Origin: Ignavibacteriota bacterium
GTDB taxonomy: Bacteria; Bacteroidota; Ignavibacteria; UBA10030; UBA6906
Assembly: GCA_003158475.1 (NCBI GenBank)
Contig: PMJR01000056.1
Location: forward strand, 2,007 to 58,176
DNA length: 56,170 nt
Reading direction: 5' to 3'
The notes beneath the pieces are model-generated. The model was not told where the DNA came from and made no database searches. It saw only the letters and a list, made by a program, of their open reading frames with translations. Shown here piece by piece: positions 45,800 through 54,267 of the stretch. Position 1 is the first letter of the stretch. Each line of letters starts with the position of its first letter. Position numbers and translations under genes: made by a program.

Positions 45800-46033
45800 T
45801 CAGACGATTTATCCTGACGTTCAGTCCGGTACACTTCGTCATAATGGATATATGAACTTTCGCACCGAGGGGGTCGTTATTCACTGCATCCTGGGTGCCC
45901 CCATCCAGCCGATGAAAGCCCGTACAGCGTTCAGGAGGTTGTCAACAGCGAAATCAGCGGGTTCGCCGCGCAATTCTGTCGTCAGACGCCGCGCAACATC
46001 GAACGGCACGATGCATAGCCGAAGGAGGGTTTT

Positions 46034-47356
46034 ATGGGCAAGTCGAGCATCGTTTATGTCATAGGATTGACGATGATAACCGGGCTGATACTCAATAATG
46101 TCGCCCACACCAGCGCCAGTTCCATGGACGTGTACATGGAATACTACGGATCGACGCAGGTGCACAACATCGCGGTATCCACCGCGAACGTCGGAACAAG
46201 CTACCTTCTCAATTACAGCGCGTTTCCGGCAAATTTCGGTCTCGACTTCTTTGGCGGTCACGACTCGATCATTTTTCTCGCAAATACTCCCCAGCCTCTC
46301 TGGGTGACGCTCAAGAGCATTGCGTGGACGAACATGATCGACAAGAACGGCCTCATATTCCGCGACACTGTAGAAGGAGTCTTCAGGCACGTCCAGTTTG
46401 CGAAGTACAGTTGGTTCACCGAGAGTGAAACGAACGGGTATAAGGCTCCTGACGGGAGTCAGGGGCCGTTCTATGGTTCGAACGACTGGAAAATCACTGG
46501 TGATTCAGTCTACGGCTCGGCACACACCAACGGCAGGTTCAATCTGGACGGCACACCGTACTTTGACCAGAAAGTGACCTCGGGACTTGCTCCCAATCTC
46601 GGACCCTCGGCCAACCCGTTCTTCAATGGGGGAATTGAGTATCCGGTCCTGCAGAAGCGACCCAATACAGCGACACTCCAGGCCAACCTTACCGCGGCTG
46701 CAACACTGGGAGGCGGCCTCTTTGATGAAAGCTCGACCTCAAATGACGTCGAGCTGACATTTATGAACGACCAGGTTCATGTCCAGATTCCCCCCGGTGG
46801 GAGTTTGAGGGATACGACGCTGGCTATCAGCGCGCTCGCCCCGAACGGGGTAATCGTCGTGAAGAGCGCGGACCTGCACATAAAGGGAACCTATAACGGT
46901 GACATGACCGTGGCCGCTTTCGGCGGAACGGGCGCTGCGACAAACAAGGGGAATGTCTGGATCGATGGCGATGTAATTGCAAAGACGAGTCCCGTTGGAA
47001 ATCCCGCCTCCTCGGATATGCTCGGTATCGTCGCGGAACGCATGGCGTACATCACCGAGGACCTCACGCGCAGCCCATCGACGGAGGTCAATATACATGC
47101 AGTCGTCTATTGCCAGAACGGGGAACTGACAGCGGAAAATTTCTGGAATATCCCCGTGAGCGGAAGGGTCAATTTGTTCGGTGGGGTGACGCAGATAACC
47201 GCAGGAAGCCTGGGATTGTCCAAAGCCGGTCCTCCTGTTACAATGCTGAATGGATTCTTGTACAGTATCAGAAATGACCCGCGCTTTGATACGAAGCAAC
47301 CACCGTATTTTCCGTATTCGGACAGTTATGAGCTCCTTTCCTGGTGGGAAAACTGA
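46034..47356 (+). CDS. DUF4900-like pilus-type exported protein
   Basis: A protein of 440 residues with AAGGAGG upstream of the ATG. The N-terminus is short, then a membrane helix (SSIVYVIGLTMITGLILNNV) and a helical stalk (VGTSYL), as in PilX-like minor pilus proteins. The exported part has a domain with YGSAHTNGRFNLDGTPYFDQ and ERMAYITEDLTRSPSTEVNI, and the ending resembles DUF4900 (AENFWNIPVSGRVNLFGGVT, YSIRNDPRF). It is likely part of a type IV pilus-like or related assembly, but no assembly ATPase is nearby. A 23-base direct repeat flanks the gene. Confidence 0.7.
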   Translation: MGKSSIVYVIGLTMITGLILNNVAHTSASSMDVYMEYYGSTQVHNIAVSTANVGTSYLLNYSAFPANFGLDFFGGHDSIIFLANTPQPLWVTLKSIAWTNMIDKNGLIFRDTVEGVFRHVQFAKYSWFTESETNGYKAPDGSQGPFYGSNDWKITGDSVYGSAHTNGRFNLDGTPYFDQKVTSGLAPNLGPSANPFFNGGIEYPVLQKRPNTATLQANLTAAATLGGGLFDESSTSNDVELTFMNDQVHVQIPPGGSLRDTTLAISALAPNGVIVVKSADLHIKGTYNGDMTVAAFGGTGAATNKGNVWIDGDVIAKTSPVGNPASSDMLGIVAERMAYITEDLTRSPSTEVNIHAVVYCQNGELTAENFWNIPVSGRVNLFGGVTQITAGSLGLSKAGPPVTMLNGFLYSIRNDPRFDTKQPPYFPYSDSYELLSWWEN

Positions 47357-47428
47357 GCGGAATCAGCTTTTCGCAGGGATTCGGGATTCATCTCGTCAAG
47401 AAGATTCGGCTCCGCTCCCTTCAGATTA

Positions 47429-47451
47429 GGATTAACTCCTTTATCATCCTT
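47429..47451 (+). repeat. direct repeat, copy B
   Basis: The second copy of the 23-base sequence found at 45777-45799, with 22 of 23 bases identical. Confidence 0.7.
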
Positions 47452-47558
47452 CGGGGGCATGTAATTCACCCGCACTAAGCGGTATCCTGTGGCGGTGAGA
47501 TGGGTTCTTTCCGCCCCCACGAGTGGGTTTAGGCTTCAACGAGCCAAAGGAGGCCGAC

Positions 47559-48716
47559 GTGTTCAAGAACAACAGGTCGCTAGGCGGCACGATTACATCG
47601 CACTCGCCACCCCCTCCCCCGGACTATTTCCGGGCGCGAGTTGTTCAAGAGCAGGAAGTCGTATTCCTCGGATGGCAGAAAACAACCTCGGGAGATATTT
47701 ATCCGCTCTACAATATCCTTAAAATAGGACATCCATTATATCTCTCTACTGTAACCGAAAAGACCCTCCAGGCACAGCACTTACGAATCCCTCGGACCCC
47801 GTCTCCTTATCAGGGTGTGGCACCATCTCCTTGGCACACGCTGGGTAATGAACTGGTCAATCCGGCAACTGCAAGAGAAGCAATCGAATCTGCGGGATTA
47901 GACTACACGGTCGCCAAGAAGCCAATGAAGGAGTTCGTGGAGCCGAACGATGCCGCCGACGTATCTGATCGCTGGGTAACTGTGCGAACGGATACCGGAG
48001 ATGTTCTGGGCATTGTTGAAGACAGCTATGAACCGGTACAGAATAGAGATGCCTTCACATTCTTCGACAACCTGGTCGGTGCCGACGAAGCGATATATGA
48101 AACAGCCGGCACACTTGGAAAAGGCGAACGGATTTGGATCCTGGCGAAACTTCCCGGCTTCATCAAAGTTCACGGAAAAGACATTGTCAGCAAATACCTT
48201 CTGCTCTCAAACAGTCACGACGGCAGCTCGCTTGTTCGAGTAAAGCTCACGCCTATCCGCGTGGTATGCAACAATACACTCACTGCTGCATTAAAAGGTG
48301 CGGGGGAAATCAATATCCGGCATACAGCAGATGCAGCTGAGGATATGAAACAGGCTCTTTCATTGCTCGAATTGACAAATTCCCTCTATGAGCAACTCGA
48401 CGCTGTTTTCAACCGCATGGCGCTCACGAAGATCAGCGAGAAGCAACTGCTGGACTATGTGAATGCGCTTGTCCCGGACAATGACGAGGACAACGAGAAG
48501 AACCAGGGAATCCGAAAATCATGTCTTGAGTTGCATGAGTCCGGACAGGGTGCCGATCTCTCGCGCGGGACATTGTGGGGAGCCTTCAACAGCGTAACCG
48601 AATACACGGACCATGGGATGGAGGGTGATCCAGCCACCCGGTTAGAATCAATCTGGTTTGGCCGCGGAGAGCAACTGAAGCTGAAGGCATTTCAATTAGC
48701 GGAACGCATGATGTGA
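47559..48716 (+). CDS. DUF932 (phage/plasmid-related TIGR03299) protein with N-terminal extra module
   Basis: A protein of 385 residues from GTG 47559, which follows AAAGGAGG. Residues 95-385 are DUF932: PSPWHTLGNELVNPATAREA, DTGDVLGIVEDSYEPVQNRD, ERIWILAKLPGFIKVHGKDI, LTPIRVVCNNTLTAAL. The family is common on phages and plasmids and its function is unknown. Ahead of it, residues 30-80 form a small separate module (VVFLGWQKTTSGDIYPLYNI, HPLYLSTVTEKTL) that I have seen as a short stand-alone protein. No other mobile-element gene is nearby. Confidence 0.85.
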   Translation: MFKNNRSLGGTITSHSPPPPPDYFRARVVQEQEVVFLGWQKTTSGDIYPLYNILKIGHPLYLSTVTEKTLQAQHLRIPRTPSPYQGVAPSPWHTLGNELVNPATAREAIESAGLDYTVAKKPMKEFVEPNDAADVSDRWVTVRTDTGDVLGIVEDSYEPVQNRDAFTFFDNLVGADEAIYETAGTLGKGERIWILAKLPGFIKVHGKDIVSKYLLLSNSHDGSSLVRVKLTPIRVVCNNTLTAALKGAGEINIRHTADAAEDMKQALSLLELTNSLYEQLDAVFNRMALTKISEKQLLDYVNALVPDNDEDNEKNQGIRKSCLELHESGQGADLSRGTLWGAFNSVTEYTDHGMEGDPATRLESIWFGRGEQLKLKAFQLAERMM

Positions 48717-48800
48717 TCCGCAGTTCACGATCTGTCCATCGGTCTGCTCAGCCGGTGTCCGATTTGGGTGCCGGCTTCGCTTTTTACATGAGGTGGTACG

Positions 48801-49181
48801 ATTCACAACGTTCTCGTCATTGCGCAAAGGCAGGCTTTGGGAGCCTGTCTTGAGGGGGTACTTCAGGGACACGGCTACCATACAACAATCTCGGAGTCCT
48901 ACGGCAGATTCTCCAATGTCCTTCAGTTCATAGTGCGCAGGAGGTTTGACCTGGTGATCCTAACGAACACCAGTATTCCGCCTGTCCACATTCCCAGTAT
49001 CGTTCCTGAAATCAAAGCACGGCATCCGCAGGGTCGCATCATTGTGCTCTCCGGTTACTTTTCTGAGAGCTATGCGGAGGACCTCAAGCAGAAAGGGATA
49101 GATGAATTCTTCCCGCTTCCTTTTGAAGAGGATGCATTGCTGGGAGAAGTAGCCAGGCTGTTGTCCAACCCGGCAAACTGA
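48801..49181 (+). CDS. degenerate receiver-domain protein with apparent ATT start
   Basis: A receiver-like protein of about 127 residues. The fold is complete only if translation begins at ATT 48801, giving the first strand HNVLVIAQRQALGACLEGVL. A GAGGTG lies five bases upstream, and no ATG, GTG or TTG occurs before it in frame; the first usual start, TTG 48839-region (48837), cuts off the first strand. The phospho-acceptor is lost: LVILTNTSIPP has Thr where Asp is expected, and the acidic pair is absent. The rest (GRIIVLSGYFSESYAEDLKQ, DEFFPLPFEEDAL) keeps the fold. It cannot take part in a normal phosphorelay. Confidence 0.7.
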   Translation: MHNVLVIAQRQALGACLEGVLQGHGYHTTISESYGRFSNVLQFIVRRRFDLVILTNTSIPPVHIPSIVPEIKARHPQGRIIVLSGYFSESYAEDLKQKGIDEFFPLPFEEDALLGEVARLLSNPAN

Positions 49182-49266
49182 TCAGGAGAGAAGGATCTTA
49201 GCAGGAGGAACCCTGTCGCGGGGACCCGCTGAATCGTCGACAGAAGGATAGTCTTCTCCAATGCAA

Positions 49267-50406
49267 CTATTCTTCCTTTGTCAGGTCGAACCCTCCCTGG
49301 AACTGTTCGACGTGTGCGCCGGTGACCGCGCCCGCATCATTCCTGTGGAACTTGATAAAGAGGAACATCCCCCTTACAAAGAAATCGTTGTCGGACTCAA
49401 CCAGCAGTTCGATTTTGGTGCTGTCGGGGGCGAGCAGCGCGAGGTGGTCATTCTCCACCAGTATTCTCACCGTGACCTGCGGGTTGAGCCGGTATTTTCC
49501 GACGAAAGCATTGAGCTTCGATGGATTGATATTCTTCGAAAGCCGTGCAAATACCGACTGCAAGCCACGTGTATACCCCTCAGGTTTGCTCCCTGCGTGT
49601 CCCATCCCTTCGAGGACCCTTGTTTCAATCTGTAAGTCCTGGTACTTCCGCGACTTCAGCCGGTCCACAAACTTCCCGAATGTTGCTTCACTTCCCTCAA
49701 GAGCAGATACGGCCATGAAAAGCCTGGCCGGGAGTCGGGTGTGCTGCGTGTGGTAGGATTCCTCGTATGAGGACAGAACGTTGTTGTCCCACGTGATCGC
49801 AGGGCTCGTCAGGACGTATCGGGTAAAAAGGTCAGTCTCGTGAAACATGGTGTACAGTGTGAAGAGCCCTCCGAGCGAACTCCCCATGAGTGTCCGGTCC
49901 TTTTTGTCAGTCCGGTACTGTGAATCGATGTACGGGATCAATTCTCCCTTGATGGATGCAAGAAATTTCGGCCCGTTTCCCGTGGATGGGACCTCTTTGA
50001 TCGACGTCGGTGTGAGGTCCTGTGTCCTGAGGCTGTCGTAGTTCGGATGTTCCCCTCCCCAGGTGATTCCCACCGTGATCAGTTCCGGCAGGAACCCGTC
50101 GTAATACAGGTCACCGTAGATCCCGTTGACAAGGGGAAAATCGTACTGGCCGTCGAGAAGGTAGACCACGGGAAACCTCCTCGTCGTATCATTGTAGCTC
50201 CTCGGGAAGCTGATGTACAGGTCGTAGTCCCGTCCGACGATCGAAGAACGGATCGTGAGGAGCTTCGTCCCAGGAAGTTCCACCTGCCTTGGGGAATTCT
50301 TCTCGCCATCGCGCCCGGCGTCTTCAGTCACGGAACCGCTCAGTGAAGGCACCGCCAAGAACAATGTCGCTCCGGCAACAATGAGTAGTCTGCGCAATGT
50401 GGTCAT
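49267..50406 (-). CDS. exported alpha/beta-hydrolase esterase with DUF3471-like C-terminal domain
   Basis: A protein of 379 residues from ATG 50406, with GAGG upstream, and a signal peptide (LLIVAGATLFLAVPSLSG). The catalytic region (about 45-280) is of the esterase-D/enterobactin-esterase type: VVYLLDGQYDF, the nucleophile Ser177 in LMGSSLGGLF and the late His in EGMGHAG. A C-terminal domain of about 80 residues (FVGKYRL, DHLALLAPDSTKIELL) resembles DUF3471, often appended to exported hydrolases. It may hydrolyse ferric-siderophore, acyl-sugar or peptide esters; the substrate is unknown. Confidence 0.87.
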   Translation of the reverse strand: MTTLRRLLIVAGATLFLAVPSLSGSVTEDAGRDGEKNSPRQVELPGTKLLTIRSSIVGRDYDLYISFPRSYNDTTRRFPVVYLLDGQYDFPLVNGIYGDLYYDGFLPELITVGITWGGEHPNYDSLRTQDLTPTSIKEVPSTGNGPKFLASIKGELIPYIDSQYRTDKKDRTLMGSSLGGLFTLYTMFHETDLFTRYVLTSPAITWDNNVLSSYEESYHTQHTRLPARLFMAVSALEGSEATFGKFVDRLKSRKYQDLQIETRVLEGMGHAGSKPEGYTRGLQSVFARLSKNINPSKLNAFVGKYRLNPQVTVRILVENDHLALLAPDSTKIELLVESDNDFFVRGMFLFIKFHRNDAGAVTGAHVEQFQGGFDLTKEE

Positions 50407-50501
50407 GGGTGCCTCGGGAAAGAGAGGGAAATCAGGGGAGTGTCTGTTGTGATATACGACGATGCATAATAGAAGTTTCATCTCGTCTCCCCCTAAAACG
50501 C

Positions 50502-50530
50502 AAGAGGAGGGAGCCCGGCCCCCTCCTCTT
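50502..50530. terminator. strong hairpin terminator
   Basis: AAGAGGAGGG (50502-50511) pairs with CCCTCCTCTT (50521-50530) around a nine-base GC-rich loop. On the minus strand it is followed by GCGTTTTAG. It lies about 130 bases after the stop of the barrel gene and before the esterase gene. Confidence 0.75.
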
Positions 50531-50662
50531 CACATCGTCAACTTTCATTGCATTGGTGTGCCAGTGGGATGGAAACGTTGCTCCGGCGGGAATGGGCTAC
50601 GCGATCACCCCGCTCCGAATGGCGAAGGAAACGGTCGTCCCCTGGCTTCTGTCTGCGTGAGG

Positions 50663-51241
50663 TCAGGGGAAGAAGATGGCGAATCCGACGTCGACATTTA
50701 GGATGTTGTCTCCGTCGCGGGCGCCGCTGTACCCGCTCGGGTTACGGGTGTTCATCAGGTACTCAAGCCCCACGTGGAGGTTTGCATTGCTGACGACCTG
50801 GATCTTCGCTACAGCGCGGCCGCCGACGCTCAGGCCACTGGAGGTGATCCCGCTGTTGGTCGTTGTAGAGCCGTAACCGATCAGGAACGCAACGGCCGGG
50901 GTCACGTTGCTGTTCCGGATGCTAAAATTCCAGGCCGGAGACAGAAGGAACGTGTAATCGCTCGATGTGTTCCCCCTGAACGTCGTACTGTTCAGCCGCA
51001 GGTTCAAGCCCACCTCCAATTGGTCCATGAAGAAGTAACCCACAAACGGGGTCAGCGCGAACGTTGTAGCCGCATCTCCGGTCGTGCCGGCGGTGACGTG
51101 CGTATTGCTGGTAAAATTCAGCATCCCGCCAAGCTCAACCTGCCCCTTGTTTGCGAACTTCTCGGACGAGAGCCCGGAAGCGGGCACTACCAGGGACGTC
51201 ACCAGCAAGAGGGCAACCATAACGGCCAAGGGATTCTTCAT
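50663..51241 (-). CDS. small outer-membrane beta-barrel protein
   Basis: A protein of 192 residues with GGAGGAAACA before the ATG and a signal peptide (VMVALLLVTSLVVPASG). Beta-strand character is strong throughout (GQVELGGMLNF, YFFMDQLEVGLNLRLNST, NLHVGLEYLMNT), ending VDVGFAIFFP. The size suggests an eight-stranded barrel of the OmpA/OmpW/OmpX size class. It has its own near-consensus promoter with a long leader, so it is probably abundant. Confidence 0.8.
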   Translation of the reverse strand: MKNPLAVMVALLLVTSLVVPASGLSSEKFANKGQVELGGMLNFTSNTHVTAGTTGDAATTFALTPFVGYFFMDQLEVGLNLRLNSTTFRGNTSSDYTFLLSPAWNFSIRNSNVTPAVAFLIGYGSTTTNSGITSSGLSVGGRAVAKIQVVSNANLHVGLEYLMNTRNPSGYSGARDGDNILNVDVGFAIFFP

Positions 51242-51387
51242 TGTTTCCTCCAGAACGTGAGTGGATGTGTGTTGGTGCGGCTTCGAGCAATCGGCATCAG
51301 GGGACCTGATGTGACTCCCCCCGGATTGTTACTGCCATCAACTTCCTTCTCTCCGGGCCCTAGTCCAGGTGGGAGTCAAAACGACCG

Positions 51388-51416
51388 ATTATACGCAGGA
51401 GGTAGGATAAAGTCAA
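51388..51416 (-). promoter_or_regulatory. near-consensus promoter of the barrel gene
   Basis: On the minus strand TTGACT (51416-51411), a 17 bp spacer, then TATAAT (51393-51388). Confidence 0.8.
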
Positions 51417-51524
51417 GAAAAATCTGATAATTAAGCCAGGTACCTGACAGGCGTTTGTTCAGGACGGGGAGGATTGCCGAATTGTTCGAGCATCGTCTAT
51501 GACATTGAGGACAAGAACAAAGAA

Positions 51525-51544
51525 CCCGACACTCTCGCGTCGGG
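51525..51544 (-). terminator. terminator of the third sorting-domain gene
   Basis: CCCGAC (51525-51530) pairs with GTCGGG (51539-51544) around an eight-base loop. On the minus strand it is followed by TTCTTTGTTCTT. Confidence 0.65.
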
Positions 51545-51633
51545 CCCTTGTGTATCACTCAGCCGCTATGATCAGGAACAGTCCGGCTTGATATTTTTAG
51601 TCAGACGGTATGTTTAAAAAGCATCAGGTGATA

Positions 51634-53070
51634 CTATTTGAGCAGAACGAGTTTTTTCATCTCCACAATCGTTCCCGCCTCCAGCCTGTAAAAATACACG
51701 CCGCTCGCGAGTCGCGAACCATCAAATTGAACGGTGTAGGTGCCCGCCGGCTTGTTTTCGTTCACCAGCGTGGCCGCTTCCTGCCCCAGCACGTTGAAGA
51801 CAGTGAGCTTCACGTTCGCAGCAGTGGGCAGTGCATATTGAATGGTCGTGCTCGGATTGAAGGGGTTCGGGTAGTTCTGATCCAGCGCGTAGGCGGTGAC
51901 GAGCGGATCAGGTGCATTCGCCAAGAGAGTAGTAGAGACTGTCTGCGAATAATGGATGGAACTGTTCCGATCCACCTCCTTGATTCTGTATATCCAGGTG
52001 CCCGGAGTCACATTCGAGTCGGTGACCGCATAGTGCCGTTTCGAAAGACTGGTTCCCCCCGCATTGACGGAATCTATCGTTTGCCACATTTGGCCTTTCC
52101 TTTGAACATAGAACCGGTAAGTATTGATTTCTGAAAGAGTCTCCCATTCCACCTGCACCCGGTTCCCAAGATTTCCCGTTACAGATGGTGGCCCCGCCCA
52201 GGTCGCCGCCAGAGAGGTACTTTCATAGGCAATTGCCGCGTCGTAGATTTGCTGGACAAAGAGTGGGTCGATCACCGCAACGGCCGCATTGCTCGGATGA
52301 TCGCCTCCCGGTCCTTCGTCGAACGACCCGTATATCGGGTCACAATAACCGTCGACCGAACTGGCAAGTATGTGAAACCAATCCAGCACATAAACGTTGG
52401 CGGGAAAAGGACCAAAGCTGTCATTCCCCGTTGCAAGCGTGTTCTTGCACCATGTGGCAAAGAGATTCGACTGCTGATCCCGGTATGTTCCCTGCACATC
52501 TGTCGCCGCAGGATAGTTCGTTGTGATGATAAAAAAATTCTGGGGACGATCACGCATATGGCCGATAATCCGCCGCCATCTAGCTTGACATACACCAAGA
52601 GACTCGGGGGCAGTCATATACTGTGTGGCGGGATATCCGGTCTTGACGATCACGACCGGATAGGTGTCCATCAGGGCATAGAATGTGGAACTCCAGGCAT
52701 GTGTTCCCGCGAAAACTGCATCCCAGCCATACCAGAGATTAGGATCGGGTTCCAGGTCGAATTCGGTCATGCTCACTGCGTTTGACCCGCTGTAGCTATG
52801 GGATGTATTATAGCTTGCGATTTCCTTTGGAATGGTTGTCGGAGGTGTAAGATATGACACACGAAGCCGATCCCAAAAACACGTTCCAACGGAACGATGC
52901 GGGAACATGGCATTTCGATACTGTTGTCCTGCCGCCAGACCGGATGCCTCAGTCAGCAGCAAAACCAGGAGAATAGCCTTGAGGGGATTCAGAAAGCAAA
53001 ACCAGAGTGATGTGCTTTTGCGGTGAGTGCCGGGCTTGCCGGCCGCCGGGAAAGGCATGTGAAAGGACAT
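51634..53070 (-). CDS. secreted SGNH-like protein with C-terminal sorting domain
   Basis: About 478 residues from ATG 53070 (GGAGGG about 12 bases upstream), with a signal peptide (AILLVLLLTEASGLAAGQ). Residues about 60-270 may be a divergent SGNH-hydrolase-type domain: MFPHRSVGTCFWDRL at the start, VVIVKTGYPATQYM and NFFIITTNYPA in the core, and GGDHPSNAAVAVIDPLFVQQ at the end, where SGNH enzymes carry their Asp/His. A fibronectin-type segment follows (VEWETLSEINTYRFYVQRKG), then a sorting domain (LDQNYPNPFNPSTTIQYALP, VFNVLGQEAATLVNENK, SGVYFYRL, ending KKLVLLK). Catalytic activity is inferred only. Confidence 0.82.
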   Translation of the reverse strand: MSFHMPFPAAGKPGTHRKSTSLWFCFLNPLKAILLVLLLTEASGLAAGQQYRNAMFPHRSVGTCFWDRLRVSYLTPPTTIPKEIASYNTSHSYSGSNAVSMTEFDLEPDPNLWYGWDAVFAGTHAWSSTFYALMDTYPVVIVKTGYPATQYMTAPESLGVCQARWRRIIGHMRDRPQNFFIITTNYPAATDVQGTYRDQQSNLFATWCKNTLATGNDSFGPFPANVYVLDWFHILASSVDGYCDPIYGSFDEGPGGDHPSNAAVAVIDPLFVQQIYDAAIAYESTSLAATWAGPPSVTGNLGNRVQVEWETLSEINTYRFYVQRKGQMWQTIDSVNAGGTSLSKRHYAVTDSNVTPGTWIYRIKEVDRNSSIHYSQTVSTTLLANAPDPLVTAYALDQNYPNPFNPSTTIQYALPTAANVKLTVFNVLGQEAATLVNENKPAGTYTVQFDGSRLASGVYFYRLEAGTIVEMKKLVLLK

Positions 53071-53565
53071 GGTGGATTTTCCCTCCAACGATAAGACCCT
53101 GAAAAGAACGGCAATCGACTGTCCCAAGACGCAATTATCAGTATTCAAAATAAGGCATTCGAATCTGCGGAAGTGTGCGCTGTGTCATGGAACTGGACTG
53201 CTCCCCGACATTGGTCCCCTTCTGAACATGGGAGACCACCCTTTCAGTCCTCGGGGATCGGCGTTAGCACCAGATAATCCGGGAGAATCCTGTGGGAATC
53301 CTGTGAAGGTGGGGATCTCTGAGAGGATATCATGATAGATTGCAAAACCCCTACCGGCAGTGCCGATAGGGGTTGTTACAGGAGGAGACTGTGGCGGGCC
53401 CCTGACATGGTTCAGTCAGGATTCCTTGTGACTTGGGGATAACCCCCTGTTACTTCTTGACCCCGGTCTCCTGAGTTGCCCAGACCCGCCAGCGGCGTCT
53501 GTGCGTGGTTATTTTTATATGTATTATGCGTAAAGGACGGTTCTTCCGAAAGGAAATTGCAGGTT
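53071..53565. other. 495-base intergenic region with terminator hairpin
   Basis: No gene is supported. The main element is the hairpin at 53346-53374. The right part, with TTTTTATATGTATTAT near 53510-53530, probably holds the promoter of the next plus-strand gene. Confidence 0.45.
53346..53374. terminator. two-tier hairpin terminator
   Basis: AACCCCTA (53346-53353) pairs with TAGGGGTT (53367-53374), and inside it CGGC with GCCG. On the minus strand a TTTT follows. It would stop minus-strand transcripts coming from the right, and may also act on the plus strand. Confidence 0.65.
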
Positions 53566-53961
53566 ATGAAAAACGTTCGTTTTCTGGGCATTGTACTTCT
53601 ACTGTCGTTGCCAGCGTTGGCCTCTGCACAACAGCGGTGGCAATCCTGTTTGCCACCGGACATCAAAGCAACCGATGTTGTCTCCGCTGCGCTTGCTGTG
53701 TCCTCCAATGGAAGTGGCACGGTCAAAACGACGACAGTCAGGCAAAAACTCAATCAGTTGCGGGCGCATTGCCGTCACGGGAAGCTCGTCGACTCACGGG
53801 GCAAAGAGATTCACTTCTATCACCTGACGGGATGTTGGGGAAATCCACCGGCAGACTATCTGAAGATTATGCAACGCCAGGAGGATGAACTCAAGGAGCT
53901 CAAGAAGAGATACACGGTGATCGAAATGACGTGTAACTCATCAGGAATTCCACCCCCCTGA
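53566..53961 (+). CDS. conserved small exported protein of unknown function
   Basis: A protein of 131 residues. A signal peptide (FLGIVLLLSLPALASAQQ) is followed by LPPDIKATDVVSAALAVSSN, TTVRQKLNQLRAHCRHGKLV, EIHFYHLTGCWGNPPADYLK and ELKKRYTVIEMTCN. The L.GCWGNPP.DY and RYTVIEMTC motifs recur, in my memory, in uncharacterised proteins of several phyla. Cys residues may form disulfides. ATG 53566 is chosen because it starts the signal peptide. No function is known. Confidence 0.72.
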   Translation: MKNVRFLGIVLLLSLPALASAQQRWQSCLPPDIKATDVVSAALAVSSNGSGTVKTTTVRQKLNQLRAHCRHGKLVDSRGKEIHFYHLTGCWGNPPADYLKIMQRQEDELKELKKRYTVIEMTCNSSGIPPP

Positions 53962-54219
53962 CCACCGGGAATCCATCGAGGAAATTCTCTTCCAGTATCC
54001 TGCCCGCATCCCCGCTCGGAGAGAAGGTGCTCTGGATCGAGGTGAAGGAAAAGGGAGACCACAAAACAACGATCGCGATGACGGAACCCATTGCGCGGCT
54101 GCTCCTTGAGTCCGATGAGACAATGGAGGGGACTTCTTCCGTTCCTTGCGAAGGAAGGCGGAGCAATCTACATCAACACTGAGAAGGAGGAGACCGAAGT
54201 GTGGCTGTACGTTGAATGA
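53943..54219 (+). pseudogene. frameshifted gene remnant of unknown family
   Basis: One frame reads LGEKVLWIEVKEKGDHKTTI and AMTEPIARLLLESDETMEG with good protein character, then degenerates. A second frame takes over with FLAKEGGAIYINTEKEETEV and WLYVE, stopping at 54219. No start codon is found for the first piece: the frame opens after a TAA, near the end of the preceding gene. The pieces recall small proteins with a ...V.I..E.....V.I..P...A..LL... start and an EGG..I.IE...V.IYVE end, with the middle lost. The family is not named with confidence. Confidence 0.42.
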
Positions 54220-54267
54220 GATTTCCGGGAGCCCATTGCGAATCACCCCCAGGCGAGGCGAGCAGGC

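Larger units (their letters stand above)
45490..46033. other. 544-base intergenic region
   Basis: No gene is convincing. The region contains a ten-G run (45562-45571), one copy of a 23-base direct repeat (45777-45799), and the ribosome site (GAAGGAGG) of the DUF4900-like gene at its end. A plus-strand frame (45720-46064) crosses it but lacks protein character. Confidence 0.45.
51242..51633. other. 392-base intergenic region with promoter and terminator
   Basis: It holds the near-consensus promoter of the barrel gene (51388-51416) with its leader of about 140 nt, and the terminator of the upstream sorting-domain gene (51525-51544). No gene is seen. Confidence 0.6.

Noticed and set aside
45720-46064. 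114-codon plus-strand frame before the DUF4900-like gene
   Set aside because: It overlaps the start of a better supported gene, and its sequence has no domain character.
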